Shown here: one piece after another, positions 9,160-17,578 of the stretch | Position numbering within the stretch: the stretch's first letter is position 1 | Layout of the letters: every line of letters begins with the position of its first letter | Assembly: GCA_003314535.1 (NCBI GenBank) | Contig: POSG01000005.1 | Coordinates: 145,739 to 209,738 of the forward strand | Source of the DNA: Geobacter sp. | Lineage (GTDB): Bacteria > Desulfobacterota > Desulfuromonadia > Geobacterales > Geobacteraceae | Reading direction: 5' to 3' | DNA length: 64,000 nucleotides | Notes under the pieces: generated by a model | The model's database searches: none | Told to the model about the DNA's origin: nothing | Seen by the model: the letters and a program-made list of their open reading frames with translations, nothing else | Translations under genes and position numbers: made by a program

Positions 9160-9525
9160 CTATCTGGATAAAATTGTCATGCTCGAAACGAAATAATTCT
9201 TATTTTTGAGCCGATACCGCGTAATACTGATCTTCGTCCCTGATGCCAGCTTGTACTTGGCCACGGATGCCGGTTCGCCGTTTATTTCCGTTTCCCTGCA
9301 GATCAGGTGCTTCTTTTCGTGCATGATGAACTGGCCGCCTTGCAGCACGGCGTATACCTTGCCCTGGACTTTCTCAGGGAACAGCAGCGTGGATTCCTTT
9401 ATGCCGTAAAGTGAAAGTGACGGCAGCGAATCGGCGTGCACGACGGTGCAAGGCGCCATGAAAAGCACACACATGATAATTATCGGTAACCAGGGCGCTT
9501 TTCTTGAGAAATTTAATTTATCCAT
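9160..9525 (-). CDS. Small secreted protein downstream of PilY1
   Basis: This 121-residue protein begins MDKLNFSRKAPWLPIIIM and has a signal peptide with probable cleavage after VHA (about residue 31). The mature part is short, rich in beta-type residues and has one cysteine (HLICRE). The ATG sits 2 bp after the pilY1 stop, so it is co-translated with it. A longer in-frame reading that begins at 9795 inside pilY1 is rejected because it lacks a signal peptide and overlaps a real gene. I recognise no family; export and context suggest a pilus accessory protein. Confidence 0.7.
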   Translation of the reverse strand: MDKLNFSRKAPWLPIIIMCVLFMAPCTVVHADSLPSLSLYGIKESTLLFPEKVQGKVYAVLQGGQFIMHEKKHLICRETEINGEPASVAKYKLASGTKISITRYRLKNKNYFVSSMTILSR

Positions 9526-9527
9526 AA

Positions 9528-12500
9528 TCAGAATACCTCTCGCCAAGAAATGGGTATTATGCCTGTCGACATGTTGAATACCTGGTTCATGGTTGTTTGG
9601 TTGGGACTGCCCGTCGCCGGCGTCAGATCCCTGACGTTTCTCACCCCTCCGCCGGCGCCGACGAACGCCGTAGAGCCGGAAGGCCTGACGACGATCACGA
9701 CCTCTGTAGGGATACCTACACCCACAGTATAGTACGTATACGTCCCCAAGAGGTAGTTGACGGCGTAAAGCCGGGCATCCCCACCAACGCTGCATACGCC
9801 GTTATTGGGTATGAATGTGGTGGCCAGGAGATACTTGTTGAACAGGATGGGAGTCGCAAGCATTTTTTCGCCGGTGCTTGTCAGCCTGAAATACCACCCG
9901 TAAGTGGGTGAAGCAAGTGTCGACGAATAAACGACACCAGTCTGGTCAACCATACCGGTTGTGCTTTCGGTTATCGTTGAGAACCCCGTCGTCTGGTTGT
10001 AATCCTTGATACCGTATATCCGATCCACGGCGACTGTCGCACGCGGGTTATCCCTGTCCCCGGTTCCGAAAAGCACGATGTCATACCCGTTCTCGCTGCC
10101 TATGTCCGGCGCATAGTATATCTTCCTGCCGGTGCTGCCGTCAGCGCCCGGGTTGGACGCGAAGAACTTGCGGACAATCCAGTTGTCAATAAGGTTGTCC
10201 TTGCCGTTGGGCGCTCCGATGCGCCACATGTTTCCACCCAGGTCACCCACGTAGATCTTGTCCACATAGCCGTCGTTGGACTTGTCCACTGCGAGCACCG
10301 CGCTGGGAATACTGTAGAGCATGGCCGCCACGTTATAATTGTTTGGGGAAGAGGTGGTGGCAGCCGGGGTAAAGCTTTTCAACAATGCGCCGGTAAACAC
10401 GTCCATAATGAAAACCCCTCTACCCTTCGACGCAACAAGCACGGCAGAATTGTCTGCCTGGGCCGAGTCGAAACCCGCACCAACAATTATGGCATTGTAT
10501 GTAGTCTCGACTCCGGAATTGTTCATCCTGACCTTGGCTATCAGAGGTTCCGACCAGGTCTGCCCCAGTTCGGAGAAGCCGCTGTAGGAGCTGTCTCTGC
10601 TCCATAACAGCCTGGGGTCGGAGGGATCAGTCACATCGAGGGCATAGTAGCAGTTGCCGCCGCCCCGTTCGCCGAAAGTGATTATGGCTCTTGTTATTGT
10701 ACCCGAGGTAGTGCGTTCCTCGTAGAGCCTGACCGATCCGTCGCAGAAAAGCGGGTGGGTGCTGCCCTCCTTGAACAGCTTCAACCGCGGCAGGACATCG
10801 GGCGGTACGAAAGCCCACACTTCTTCTCCATCGGAATCGCGCAGGCAATGGATCATGCCGTCATTGCTGCCGAAGTAGATATACCTGTTCGGGTCGGAGG
10901 CGTATGACCCGGCGTAGTCCACCACGAGCGGAACGGAATGGAGAATGTCCCCGAGCACATGCTCCCTCTTGGCGGTATAGCCATAACCTTCTTCATTGTA
11001 TGCGTCGTAACCGTGAATATAATTGATCAGGTCGTCCTTCGCGGATGTTGCGCTGTCGGCAGTCGAAATCTTGGATGGATTCCCCAGCCACGCCGCAGTC
11101 AGTGCCGTGTTGGTCGTGGAAAAACTGTTGTTGGCATGGGACAGGATCGGCGTCGTCCCTAGATAAGTATATATGTTCCGTGCCGAAGTCCGCGCCTTCA
11201 ATACCGCAGCCGCGCTCCAGTAGGGAACTGCGGTGTCGAGCATCGCGCCCGATGAATCGGTTGCGGCATTGCCGTTGCTGTCAATAATGGCGTTGCTGTT
11301 GGAAAGGCCGTACTTCTGGACGTCACCCGGCCAGAACTTGGAGAATGTCAGGGGTTTGAAGAAGGCCAGGTACATCCTGTCGCCGCTCGACGTCCTGGTG
11401 ACAGGGACAACGGGCGCGGTATAGGTCTGGAGCTTCTTCGCGATGTCGTCCAGCGCCGACAGGAGAGCGCTTTCGAGCTGTTCCGCGTTGCCCGCAAAGT
11501 AATACAGCCCACCTCCCTCCTGTGCCGTCTTTTGCAGCAGGGCGCTGGTGTGGGTGAAGCCGATCGTGTAGGTGGTCAGGTTCTGCGTGCCCTGGAGGTC
11601 GGGGCGCAGGTCATTGCGGTACAGGTAGCGGGCCACATCGTCAAGGAATGTCTGGGGGACATTGTCGCTGTAAGTATTGTCCGCAACCCACACGTCGTTG
11701 TTGAGCGTATCCGTGACCGTGTTGCTGTTCTTGTGGTAGTCTCCATCCTGGTCCCAGTAAAATCCCGGGTCGCTGCCTGTCGGTATGGTCTTGCCCTTTC
11801 CCAGGAAATGCCCAAGGATTGTTTTGTTGGTGTCATAGGTGGGCTCGCCGTCGGTCATTATGATCACGAATCCCTTCTGGCACCAGTTGGCACTGGTCCA
11901 GGGGCTGTACTGGCCGATATAGGTATCCTCGAAGTACTTGCCCACATCTGTCAGCGCCTCGGCAAGGGGTGTCCAGGTCATGGCGTTGATGGCGCTGATC
12001 TGGCCGTGCATGGAAGTCTCGGTGGCGCCGATCTTGTTGATGACGTTGCCGCCGTCTTCCTGGTTGAATTTCATGAAGCCGAAATCCACGTGGGCATACA
12101 TGAGCGTGACGATGTTGTTCAACACGGATTTGGCCACATCGATCTTCTTTGAGGTGCCTGCATTCTCGAAGTTGAGACGATTGCCGAGCTTGACGGAGGC
12201 GTTGTTGTCGTCGATTCCGTCCTGGCCAGTGGTGTCCACTCCAGGGTCACGGTTTATCACGTCGGTATAGCTGCCCGTATAGGCTGTCCAGCTTCCCGCT
12301 GTGCAAACGCCGCGCCTCCATCTCGTACAGGTGAAAGTATAGACCGTATTGGAAGCGTAGCTGCCGGAATATGTTGTCCCGCTATCGTAAGGGAGGCCCT
12401 CATCCATGCTGCCCGAGTTGTCGATGAGGATCATGACCATCGGTTTCATGGTAGCGCCGGCGGCATATATATCCGTGTCATTGCCCATGGACCCGCCGGG

Positions 12501-12578
12501 GAACAGGAGGATCATGTTGAGAACAAGCGGCAATATGGAAATTTTGATGATTCTCTTGTATATCCTGTTAGTCAGCAC
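9528..12578 (-). CDS. pilY1: PilY1-type pilus tip/biogenesis protein with vWA domain
   Basis: PilY1 proteins act at the pilus tip in adhesion, in priming assembly with minor pilins and in surface sensing. The 1016-residue protein has a signal peptide, a von Willebrand A domain whose MIDAS begins MILIDNSGSMDEG (DxSxS) and continues with IIMTDGEPTYDT, and a C-terminal beta-propeller with YFGSNDGMIHCL. The calcium-loop-like DKSNDGYVDKIYVGDLGG matches the PilY1 family. GTG at 12578 is chosen because GGGAGG lies just upstream and the signal peptide follows directly; the 37-residue longer form starting at 12689 is less likely. It follows the PilX-like gene by 58 bp. Confidence 0.93.
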   Translation of the reverse strand: MLTNRIYKRIIKISILPLVLNMILLFPGGSMGNDTDIYAAGATMKPMVMILIDNSGSMDEGLPYDSGTTYSGSYASNTVYTFTCTRWRRGVCTAGSWTAYTGSYTDVINRDPGVDTTGQDGIDDNNASVKLGNRLNFENAGTSKKIDVAKSVLNNIVTLMYAHVDFGFMKFNQEDGGNVINKIGATETSMHGQISAINAMTWTPLAEALTDVGKYFEDTYIGQYSPWTSANWCQKGFVIIMTDGEPTYDTNKTILGHFLGKGKTIPTGSDPGFYWDQDGDYHKNSNTVTDTLNNDVWVADNTYSDNVPQTFLDDVARYLYRNDLRPDLQGTQNLTTYTIGFTHTSALLQKTAQEGGGLYYFAGNAEQLESALLSALDDIAKKLQTYTAPVVPVTRTSSGDRMYLAFFKPLTFSKFWPGDVQKYGLSNSNAIIDSNGNAATDSSGAMLDTAVPYWSAAAVLKARTSARNIYTYLGTTPILSHANNSFSTTNTALTAAWLGNPSKISTADSATSAKDDLINYIHGYDAYNEEGYGYTAKREHVLGDILHSVPLVVDYAGSYASDPNRYIYFGSNDGMIHCLRDSDGEEVWAFVPPDVLPRLKLFKEGSTHPLFCDGSVRLYEERTTSGTITRAIITFGERGGGNCYYALDVTDPSDPRLLWSRDSSYSGFSELGQTWSEPLIAKVRMNNSGVETTYNAIIVGAGFDSAQADNSAVLVASKGRGVFIMDVFTGALLKSFTPAATTSSPNNYNVAAMLYSIPSAVLAVDKSNDGYVDKIYVGDLGGNMWRIGAPNGKDNLIDNWIVRKFFASNPGADGSTGRKIYYAPDIGSENGYDIVLFGTGDRDNPRATVAVDRIYGIKDYNQTTGFSTITESTTGMVDQTGVVYSSTLASPTYGWYFRLTSTGEKMLATPILFNKYLLATTFIPNNGVCSVGGDARLYAVNYLLGTYTYYTVGVGIPTEVVIVVRPSGSTAFVGAGGGVRNVRDLTPATGSPNQTTMNQVFNMSTGIIPISWREVF

Positions 12579-12636
12579 TGCACACCTCCCACGTACCAGA
12601 CGAAATGTAACTGTATCGCTTCTTGCTGTATTGCTG

Positions 12637-13188
12637 TCATGGGGCGAGACTAATCCCTTGCAATTCCACGGTCTTGGCATAAAGGCCAACGGTCCCGGTC
12701 GAACTGATTCTGCACGGGTATGCCGAAAGCCGCATCGAGGAACTGATCTTGCGGCTGAACCCCGGCGGCAAGAGGTTGTCGTCTTTTTCCCTTGATACGG
12801 AAAGGGTGAACCCAGTGTTCGTACTGTCCATTACAGTGGACGGGACTCCAGCCAGGGCGCTCTGATTGTTGATGTAGTCATTTCTGATGGGCAGGTAAGG
12901 GTCGTCAGGCGCAACATACGGCGAGTTGAATGGATTGAGCGGATCGTCGTAGCCGACCAGAACAAATGATCCCCGAACGTATTCCACACCCGCATCGGCG
13001 CGGGCCAGCGCCATCTTGCTGACCGAGCTCGCCCCTGACATGACCACTTCCATAGTCGCCGAGTTCATGACGATGGCCATCGTTGCCATGAGAACCGCGC
13101 TGAGCACCAGCACGGTAATGAGCGCAAAGCCGTTCTCATTTCGGACAGGTCTGAGGAATTTATTTTTGCAGAGAAAATACTGGATCAT
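12637..13188 (-). CDS. pilX: PilX-like minor pilin assembly protein
   Basis: The 183-residue protein begins with a short basic leader and NENGFALITVLVLSAVLMAT, a type-III-like prepilin segment with G-F before the hydrophobic helix (Glu5 replaced by I/T-type residues, common in PilX). A GADAGVEYVRG-like stretch follows (RADAGVEYVRG), typical of PilX N-terminal domains, where newly processed subunits are tracked. The position just before pilY1 fits. PilX and PilY1 usually work together to prime pilus assembly. The C-terminal domain has no recognisable motif. Confidence 0.85.
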   Translation of the reverse strand: MIQYFLCKNKFLRPVRNENGFALITVLVLSAVLMATMAIVMNSATMEVVMSGASSVSKMALARADAGVEYVRGSFVLVGYDDPLNPFNSPYVAPDDPYLPIRNDYINNQSALAGVPSTVMDSTNTGFTLSVSREKDDNLLPPGFSRKISSSMRLSAYPCRISSTGTVGLYAKTVELQGISLAP

Positions 13189-13212
13189 GAATAACCTCCG
13201 GTCACAACTATA

Positions 13213-13896
13213 TTACAGTCCGATATTCCTCGGCCTGACCGTCGTGGTGTATACCCTGCGCCGGAAATGGTCCGCAGCCGGGACTACCGAGACACCGATG
13301 CCAGGATGCTGAGCCACGGTTATCCCGGGATTACTATTGATGAAAGAGGGATCGTTGAAGGGCGACCTTATCAGCAGGCTCACCATGACAACGGGCAGCC
13401 CGGTGGTCGGATCAGGGTTTATGGTCACCTGCATATCCTCCACATTGCTAGCTATTGTCTCCACTGTATCCGTTGCAGTATCAAGACGGGTCAGGCCGCC
13501 TTCCCTGCCGTCAGTGCCGGGAGGTTCTATGTAGTAAAAATATGGGGCATTTATTGCGGTTGGCGTCGTGACGGTATAATGCACGAATAACCCATCTGTA
13601 TTAGCCGCCATAACCGGAGCGTAAACTCCGCCGGCAGTGACATATGCGTTATTGAGGGCCGTGGTCGTGGTTCTGTCGATCCCGAACCCGGCCATGCGGA
13701 TATCCCGCTCGAGCATCTCGATTGCTACCTGGGCGCTCAGCTGCAAATCGCTGGTGCCCTGCTGCACCGAAGATGCGCGGTTTTGCAGGATGAACGCGGT
13801 AGTTGCCGCCCCGATGAGGAGCATTGCGACGAACATGCCCACCAGGAGCTCAATCAGGGTGAAGCCTCTTGCATCGTCAAGCAGTATGTGATTCAT
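13213..13896 (-). CDS. pilW: PilW-like minor pilin
   Basis: The start is set at the ATG at 13896, giving 227 residues and a classic prepilin signal: short leader MNHILLDDARG followed by FTLIELLVGMFVAMLLIGA with Glu5 of the mature protein present. PilD would cut after the glycine. The rest resembles PilW: QLSAQVAIEMLERDIRMAGFG is a family hallmark. It lies between PilV-like and PilX-like genes. A longer reading from 13986 would place the prepilin leader internally and is rejected. Confidence 0.88.
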   Translation of the reverse strand: MNHILLDDARGFTLIELLVGMFVAMLLIGAATTAFILQNRASSVQQGTSDLQLSAQVAIEMLERDIRMAGFGIDRTTTTALNNAYVTAGGVYAPVMAANTDGLFVHYTVTTPTAINAPYFYYIEPPGTDGREGGLTRLDTATDTVETIASNVEDMQVTINPDPTTGLPVVMVSLLIRSPFNDPSFINSNPGITVAQHPGIGVSVVPAADHFRRRVYTTTVRPRNIGL

Positions 13897-13928
13897 ATGA
13901 AATCCCCTTGCGGTTTCGGGTTTCAGGG

Positions 13929-14357
13929 TCAGGGTGAACGCAATCCGTTGATAGTCACGGTATGGCCACCGGCCTTGTCGGTCCATGCCGTTGTAACCGT
14001 GAACGCCCGCATCACCGGATTGAGCGGATTAGTGCCGTGGTTGGTGATCGTCCACCTGGTGCGGAAGGTTCGACCGTCGACAGTATTAAGCCGTCCATCA
14101 GCAGTATCAGTTGCCAGTGTCGGCGTGTAGTTCGCAATGTTGGCAAAAGGCATTTTCATCAGTTCGTCCACATATCCCTGGGCCACGCTGCTGGCAATGA
14201 ACCGGCTGTTGCCGCTCACACTTGCTGACATACCGGTAAACAGCATGGTGGCGGTGGCAAGCATCACTATGGAAAAGATGCCCATTGCCACGAGCGCTTC
14301 GACCAGCGTGAAACCTTTTTCATCGCGTGCCATGTATTTAAAGACGCACAGTTTCAT
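13929..14357 (-). CDS. pilV: PilV-like minor pilin
   Basis: ATG at 14357 gives 142 residues with leader ending DEKG and hydrophobic helix FTLVEALVAMGIFSIVML (Glu5 present), the PilV/GspI pattern. The downstream VAQGYVDELMKMPFANI block is also PilV-like. GAGAGG lies upstream. An alternative ATG at 14333 (MARDEKG) would give a leader of six residues and cannot be excluded. It lies 32 bp upstream of the pilW start. Confidence 0.85.
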   Translation of the reverse strand: MKLCVFKYMARDEKGFTLVEALVAMGIFSIVMLATATMLFTGMSASVSGNSRFIASSVAQGYVDELMKMPFANIANYTPTLATDTADGRLNTVDGRTFRTRWTITNHGTNPLNPVMRAFTVTTAWTDKAGGHTVTINGLRSP

Positions 14358-14367
14358 CGTATACCTC

Positions 14368-14979
14368 TCAATTGTATGTCGCGCCGTTCCAGGTCCTGAT
14401 GCTCGGCCTGCCCAATATGTTGACATCGATCCTCCTGCCCTGCGGGTTGGCCCCGGCGCTGCGGAGATAGAACGCCATCCCGGCCCCGCCGTTGGACATG
14501 CCGGAGGGCTGGATCTGCAGGGCGTCTCCGGGGAAGGTCCCCGAGTCCGGTGCGGGCGCAGCGGCATTGAGACTGCCGAAGCTGACACCGCCATAATCAG
14601 ACAGGTTGACAGTTTTCAGCACCACTCCGTTCTGCACTATCTGGTACCTGTCTTGACCGGCAATCTGCTGCAGACTGCATGTTGCCCCCCTTCTGACAGC
14701 ATGCATCCTCACCATCTGGATATCATTGAAAAGATCGCGAGTCGCTTCCTTGAGTCGTATGGTCGGGAGTTCCCTTATGAGCATCGTCGTGCCTATGGCC
14801 GCAAGTACGCCGATGAGACCTATGACCACGAGGATCTCGATCAGCGTCACTCCTCTTTCATTGCCAAATCTCTTCTGTCCCGATATTCTTCTGAACATAT
14901 GTCCTCGCCGGGTGCGGTTTTCAGGTTTATCCATTGCGGACAAGTCCGTTGCAATAACATTGCCAATGGTTTCAGCCAT
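14368..14979 (-). CDS. GspH/FimT-like pseudopilin
   Basis: This 203-residue protein has an unusually long leader before the prepilin cleavage site: NERG then VTLIEILVVIGLIGVLAAIG (Glu5 present), with the glycine near residue 44. The C-terminal domain resembles GspH/FimT with IQMVRMHAVRRGATCSLQQ and ends in a typical beta-rich region. ATG at 14979 is chosen for the strong ribosome site GGAGGGG five bases upstream. FimT-type minor pilins contribute to pilus assembly and, in some species, DNA uptake. The next gene, the PilV-like minor pilin, begins 10 bp downstream. Confidence 0.83.
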   Translation of the reverse strand: MAETIGNVIATDLSAMDKPENRTRRGHMFRRISGQKRFGNERGVTLIEILVVIGLIGVLAAIGTTMLIRELPTIRLKEATRDLFNDIQMVRMHAVRRGATCSLQQIAGQDRYQIVQNGVVLKTVNLSDYGGVSFGSLNAAAPAPDSGTFPGDALQIQPSGMSNGGAGMAFYLRSAGANPQGRRIDVNILGRPSIRTWNGATYN

Positions 14980-15078
14980 ACACCCCTCCTGTAACATATT
15001 GATTTATCTCAAGCTTCGCAATAACATCTCAGGGCATAAATTGTCTCACTATGCAATTTTTGCGTGGTAGGACACAAC

Positions 15079-15136
15079 GTAGGGCACCCCCCTGTGGGTG
15101 CCCTTGACTTGGGCAGGCACAGGGACCTGCCCCTAC
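15079..15136. repeat. Inverted-repeat element, copy 1 (supplies a stop codon)
   Basis: A 58-bp element whose ends are inverted copies of GTAGGG(G)CA, enclosing two nested stems (GGGCACCC/GGGTGCCC and GGGCAGG/CCTGCCC). The same design, with the same stems in the same order when read on the opposite strand, recurs at 20018-20074. The TAG stop of the neighbouring pseudopilin gene (15133-15135) is part of the terminal GTAGGGGCA. Confidence 0.85.
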
Positions 15137-15765
15137 CGGGTCAATATCTGCCCGACCCTGAAAGAAGCGTTTTTCAGCTCAGTCCAGGACTTCCCCTTGC
15201 AGATCCGCAGACTGTAGTCGAAATCATGAGTGTTCATGGTCAGCGCCATGGCGGAACCGTTTCCCGACCTGATATAGACCGTACCGGGACTGCCGGTGAA
15301 TTGGGGATTGCACACCAGCGTGTTGTTGTTGAAAGTTGTCCCGGACTTTGTCGCGGCAAGTTCCGGAACCGGGCCGCACGTGCCATACCCGAATTCAAGC
15401 CCGCCCCCCTTGTCCTTAAGGCGTACGGTGCGCTTCACTTCATCGTCCGCAGTATTCCATTTTCCGTCCGCACCCCTTCCGGTTATGAGCTTGATTGTGC
15501 CGTGGCCGGGATTGAAGCCGATAGCATAGTACCGTGAATCGAGCGCATTCTGCTTCGCCTCGTGAATCATGCCGCCCAGATCGCACATGACACACTTCAG
15601 GCAGACCTCGCTGTAAGTCGAGCTGAATGCGGCAAACGCCAGTGCGGCGATAATGACTGCAATAGCGAGGACGGCCAGCAGTTCCGCCAGGGTGAATCCC
15701 GAACAAGAGGATGTTCCGAACGGACCAAAGCGAGCCGAAAGCCTGCGTATATCTGCCGTGACCAT
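15133..15765 (-). CDS. Second GspH/FimT-like pseudopilin
   Basis: ATG at 15765 has a strong GGGAGGG site and gives 210 residues. After a long leader, SCSG precedes FTLAELLAVLAIAVIIAALA, a prepilin helix with Glu5 and a cysteine-containing cleavage region. Four further cysteines occur close together (VCLKCVMC and later YGTCGPV), which is unusual for this family. The body resembles GspH/FimT. The last codons run straight into the inverted-repeat element, which provides the TAG stop, so the original C-terminus may have been altered by the insertion. It is the first gene of the minor-pilin cluster. Confidence 0.8.
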   Translation of the reverse strand: MVTADIRRLSARFGPFGTSSCSGFTLAELLAVLAIAVIIAALAFAAFSSTYSEVCLKCVMCDLGGMIHEAKQNALDSRYYAIGFNPGHGTIKLITGRGADGKWNTADDEVKRTVRLKDKGGGLEFGYGTCGPVPELAATKSGTTFNNNTLVCNPQFTGSPGTVYIRSGNGSAMALTMNTHDFDYSLRICKGKSWTELKNASFRVGQILTR

Positions 15766-15842
15766 TATGCCCTCCCGTAAACAATGAGTACCTGGCAAGA
15801 TGCCGGAACAATTGTTACACGGGTAAGACATTAATTACAATA

Positions 15843-15872
15843 TATTTATTATTTACATATCATGTTTGACAA
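15843..15872 (-). promoter_or_regulatory. Possible promoter of the minor-pilin operon
   Basis: On the minus strand TTGTCA (15867-15872) and TAAATA (15843-15848) are 18 bp apart in a strongly AT-rich patch, about 80 bp before the first pseudopilin start. I looked for a sigma54 -24/-12 site here because an NtrC-type activator is encoded next door, and found none with correct GG-N10-GC spacing. Confidence 0.45.
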
Positions 15873-15892
15873 TCAATCAGTCTTCAGGCTTT

Positions 15893-16097
15893 CCCCCCTT
15901 ACCCCGCCTACGGCGACCCTCTCCCTTTATGGCGAGGGTAGTGTTTTTCTAATTCTGTCTCCGTGACGAAGAAAGGAATTTCAATACCCTCTCCATGGAA
16001 GGAGAGTAAGCTACGACGTCTCCCTTGTGAGAGAATGTTTTTATATGTACCCTCGCCATTAAGGGAGAGGGGGGCGTGAAACGCCGGGTGAGGGGGT
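15893..16097. repeat. Large imperfect inverted-repeat element
   Basis: Arms at 15893-15940 and 16048-16097 are inverted copies. The inner 24 bases of each arm (ending GGCGAGGGTA on the left, beginning TACCCTCGCC on the right) differ at a single position. The outer parts share CCCTTACCC/GGGTGAGGG and each contains its own small palindrome (CGCCTACGGCG; GGCGTGAAACGCC). The middle holds further small stems (CTCTCC/GGAGAG). No coding sequence is present. It occupies most of the gap between the sigma54 activator and the first pseudopilin. Confidence 0.8.
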
Positions 16098-16142
16098 AAT
16101 CAGGCAGAACCGATGCTTCTCGCACCGGCCGACGGGCACACC

Positions 16143-17528
16143 CTACTCCAGCCCGTATTCCTTGAGCTTGTACAGCAGCGCACGGTGGCTTATTTCAAGA
16201 ATCCTGGCCGCATGGGTCCTGTTGCCGCCGGTTTTTTCCAGGGCGCGACGGATGAGATCCCTTTCAAGTCTTTCGCCCGCCTGCTTCAGGGAAAGGCAGT
16301 CATCGGGCAACGCTGCCGTTGCCGTGGGCATGGCGGAAGCGCTCCGTCGTATGCCGTCAGGCAGGCACTCCATGCCGATGACCTGTTTCTCGCAGAGCAC
16401 CAGCCCCCGTTCTATGCAGTTCTCCAGTTCGCGGACGTTCCCCGGCCATCGGTAGTCCATGAACGATTTAAGGACTTCCGTGGAAAGGGCGACGCCCGGC
16501 TTGCCGAAGCGTTTGCCGTACTTTTGCAGGAAGTGACCTGTGAGGAGCGGGATATCTTCGACCCTTTCCCTCAGAGGAGGGACCGTTATGGAAAAAACAT
16601 TCAGGCGATAGAAAAGATCCTCGCGGAACCTTCCCTCCGCCACATCGCGCGCCAGGTCCCGGGAGGTGGCGGAAACGACCCGCACATCAACGGTTCTCGC
16701 GGCGCCGGCGCCGACCGGCCTCACTTCCCCCTCCTGAAGCACCCGCAGCAGTTTTACCTGCAGGAAAGGCGGCATTTCGCCTATCTCGTCAAGGAACAGC
16801 GTGCCACCGTCAGCCTGCACGAAAAGGCCGGCCTTGTCCCCCACCGCATCGGTAAAAGCCCCCCTCACATGGCCGAAAAGCTCGCTCTCCAGGAGGCTTT
16901 CCGGTATGGCCCCGCAATTCAGCGCCACGAAAGGCTCTTTTTTGCGATTACTGTTGTAGTGGATAGCCCGGGCAATAAGTTCCTTGCCCGTTCCGGACTC
17001 GCCGAGGATGAGCACTGTCGTCTTGTAGTCACAGACCTTGGAGATAAGGGAGAATATGTCCCGCATGCGGAATGTTTTCCCGATGATGCTGGAAAACGAA
17101 TACTCCCGGTCCACCTCGGTTCGAAGCTGGCGGTTTTCCTGTTTGAGTCGCTCCCTTTCCTCTGCTTTCTTAAGCACGAGAATGATCTCGTCGTTCTTGA
17201 AGGGCTTGGATATGTAATCGTAAGCGCCAAGCTTCATGCATTCGATAGCCGTGTCAACCGTTCCATATGCCGACATCATGATGATGGTCGCTTCAGAACC
17301 GGAGGCAATGCTCCTGCGGATGAATTCCGGGCCGTCTATATTAGGCATCCTTATGTCGCATAGAATGAAGTCATACTTGTTCTGCTCAGCCAGCCGCAAA
17401 GCATCGCTGCCATCCATGGACTCGTCGACCCGGTACCCCTGCTTCCTCAGTACGACCTGCAGCATATGCCGGAGATTCGCTTCATCATCGACCACCAGAA
17501 TACGTTTGCCACATTCGCTTGTTTTCAT
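16143..17528 (-). CDS. Sigma54-dependent response regulator (NtrC/PilR-like)
   Basis: The 461-residue protein has an N-terminal receiver (VVDDEANLR; phospho-Asp in [12 protein letters not shown]), a central AAA+ domain with Walker [15 protein letters not shown] and Walker [10 protein letters not shown], and a C-terminal Fis-type HTH ([16 protein letters not shown]). It activates sigma54 promoters after phosphorylation by the adjacent kinase. The sigma54-contact loop reads GAFTDA instead of the usual GAFTGA. ATG at 17528 is preferred; an upstream ATG at 17624 would overlap the kinase gene and add an unlikely leader. Its place between minor-pilin genes and pilD suggests a PilR-type role, but the targets are not visible here. 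Confidence 0.9.
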   Translation of the reverse strand: MKTSECGKRILVVDDEANLRHMLQVVLRKQGYRVDESMDGSDALRLAEQNKYDFILCDIRMPNIDGPEFIRRSIASGSEATIIMMSAYGTVDTAIECMKLGAYDYISKPFKNDEIILVLKKAEERERLKQENRQLRTEVDREYSFSSIIGKTFRMRDIFSLISKVCDYKTTVLILGESGTGKELIARAIHYNSNRKKEPFVALNCGAIPESLLESELFGHVRGAFTDAVGDKAGLFVQADGGTLFLDEIGEMPPFLQVKLLRVLQEGEVRPVGAGAARTVDVRVVSATSRDLARDVAEGRFREDLFYRLNVFSITVPPLRERVEDIPLLTGHFLQKYGKRFGKPGVALSTEVLKSFMDYRWPGNVRELENCIERGLVLCEKQVIGMECLPDGIRRSASAMPTATAALPDDCLSLKQAGERLERDLIRRALEKTGGNRTHAARILEISHRALLYKLKEYGLE

Positions 17529-17578
17529 GTCGGCGTTGTCCTCAACAGGTTGCGGAATGCCCGGGACCATTCCCGATT

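Noticed and set aside
9526..9795. N-terminal extension of the small secreted protein after pilY1
   Set aside because: It is Arg-rich antisense-like sequence within pilY1 and would bury the signal peptide.
15079..15136. CRISPR-like or attachment-site interpretation of the short repeats
   Set aside because: Only two dispersed copies with terminal inverted repeats, no spacers, no cas genes, no integrase.
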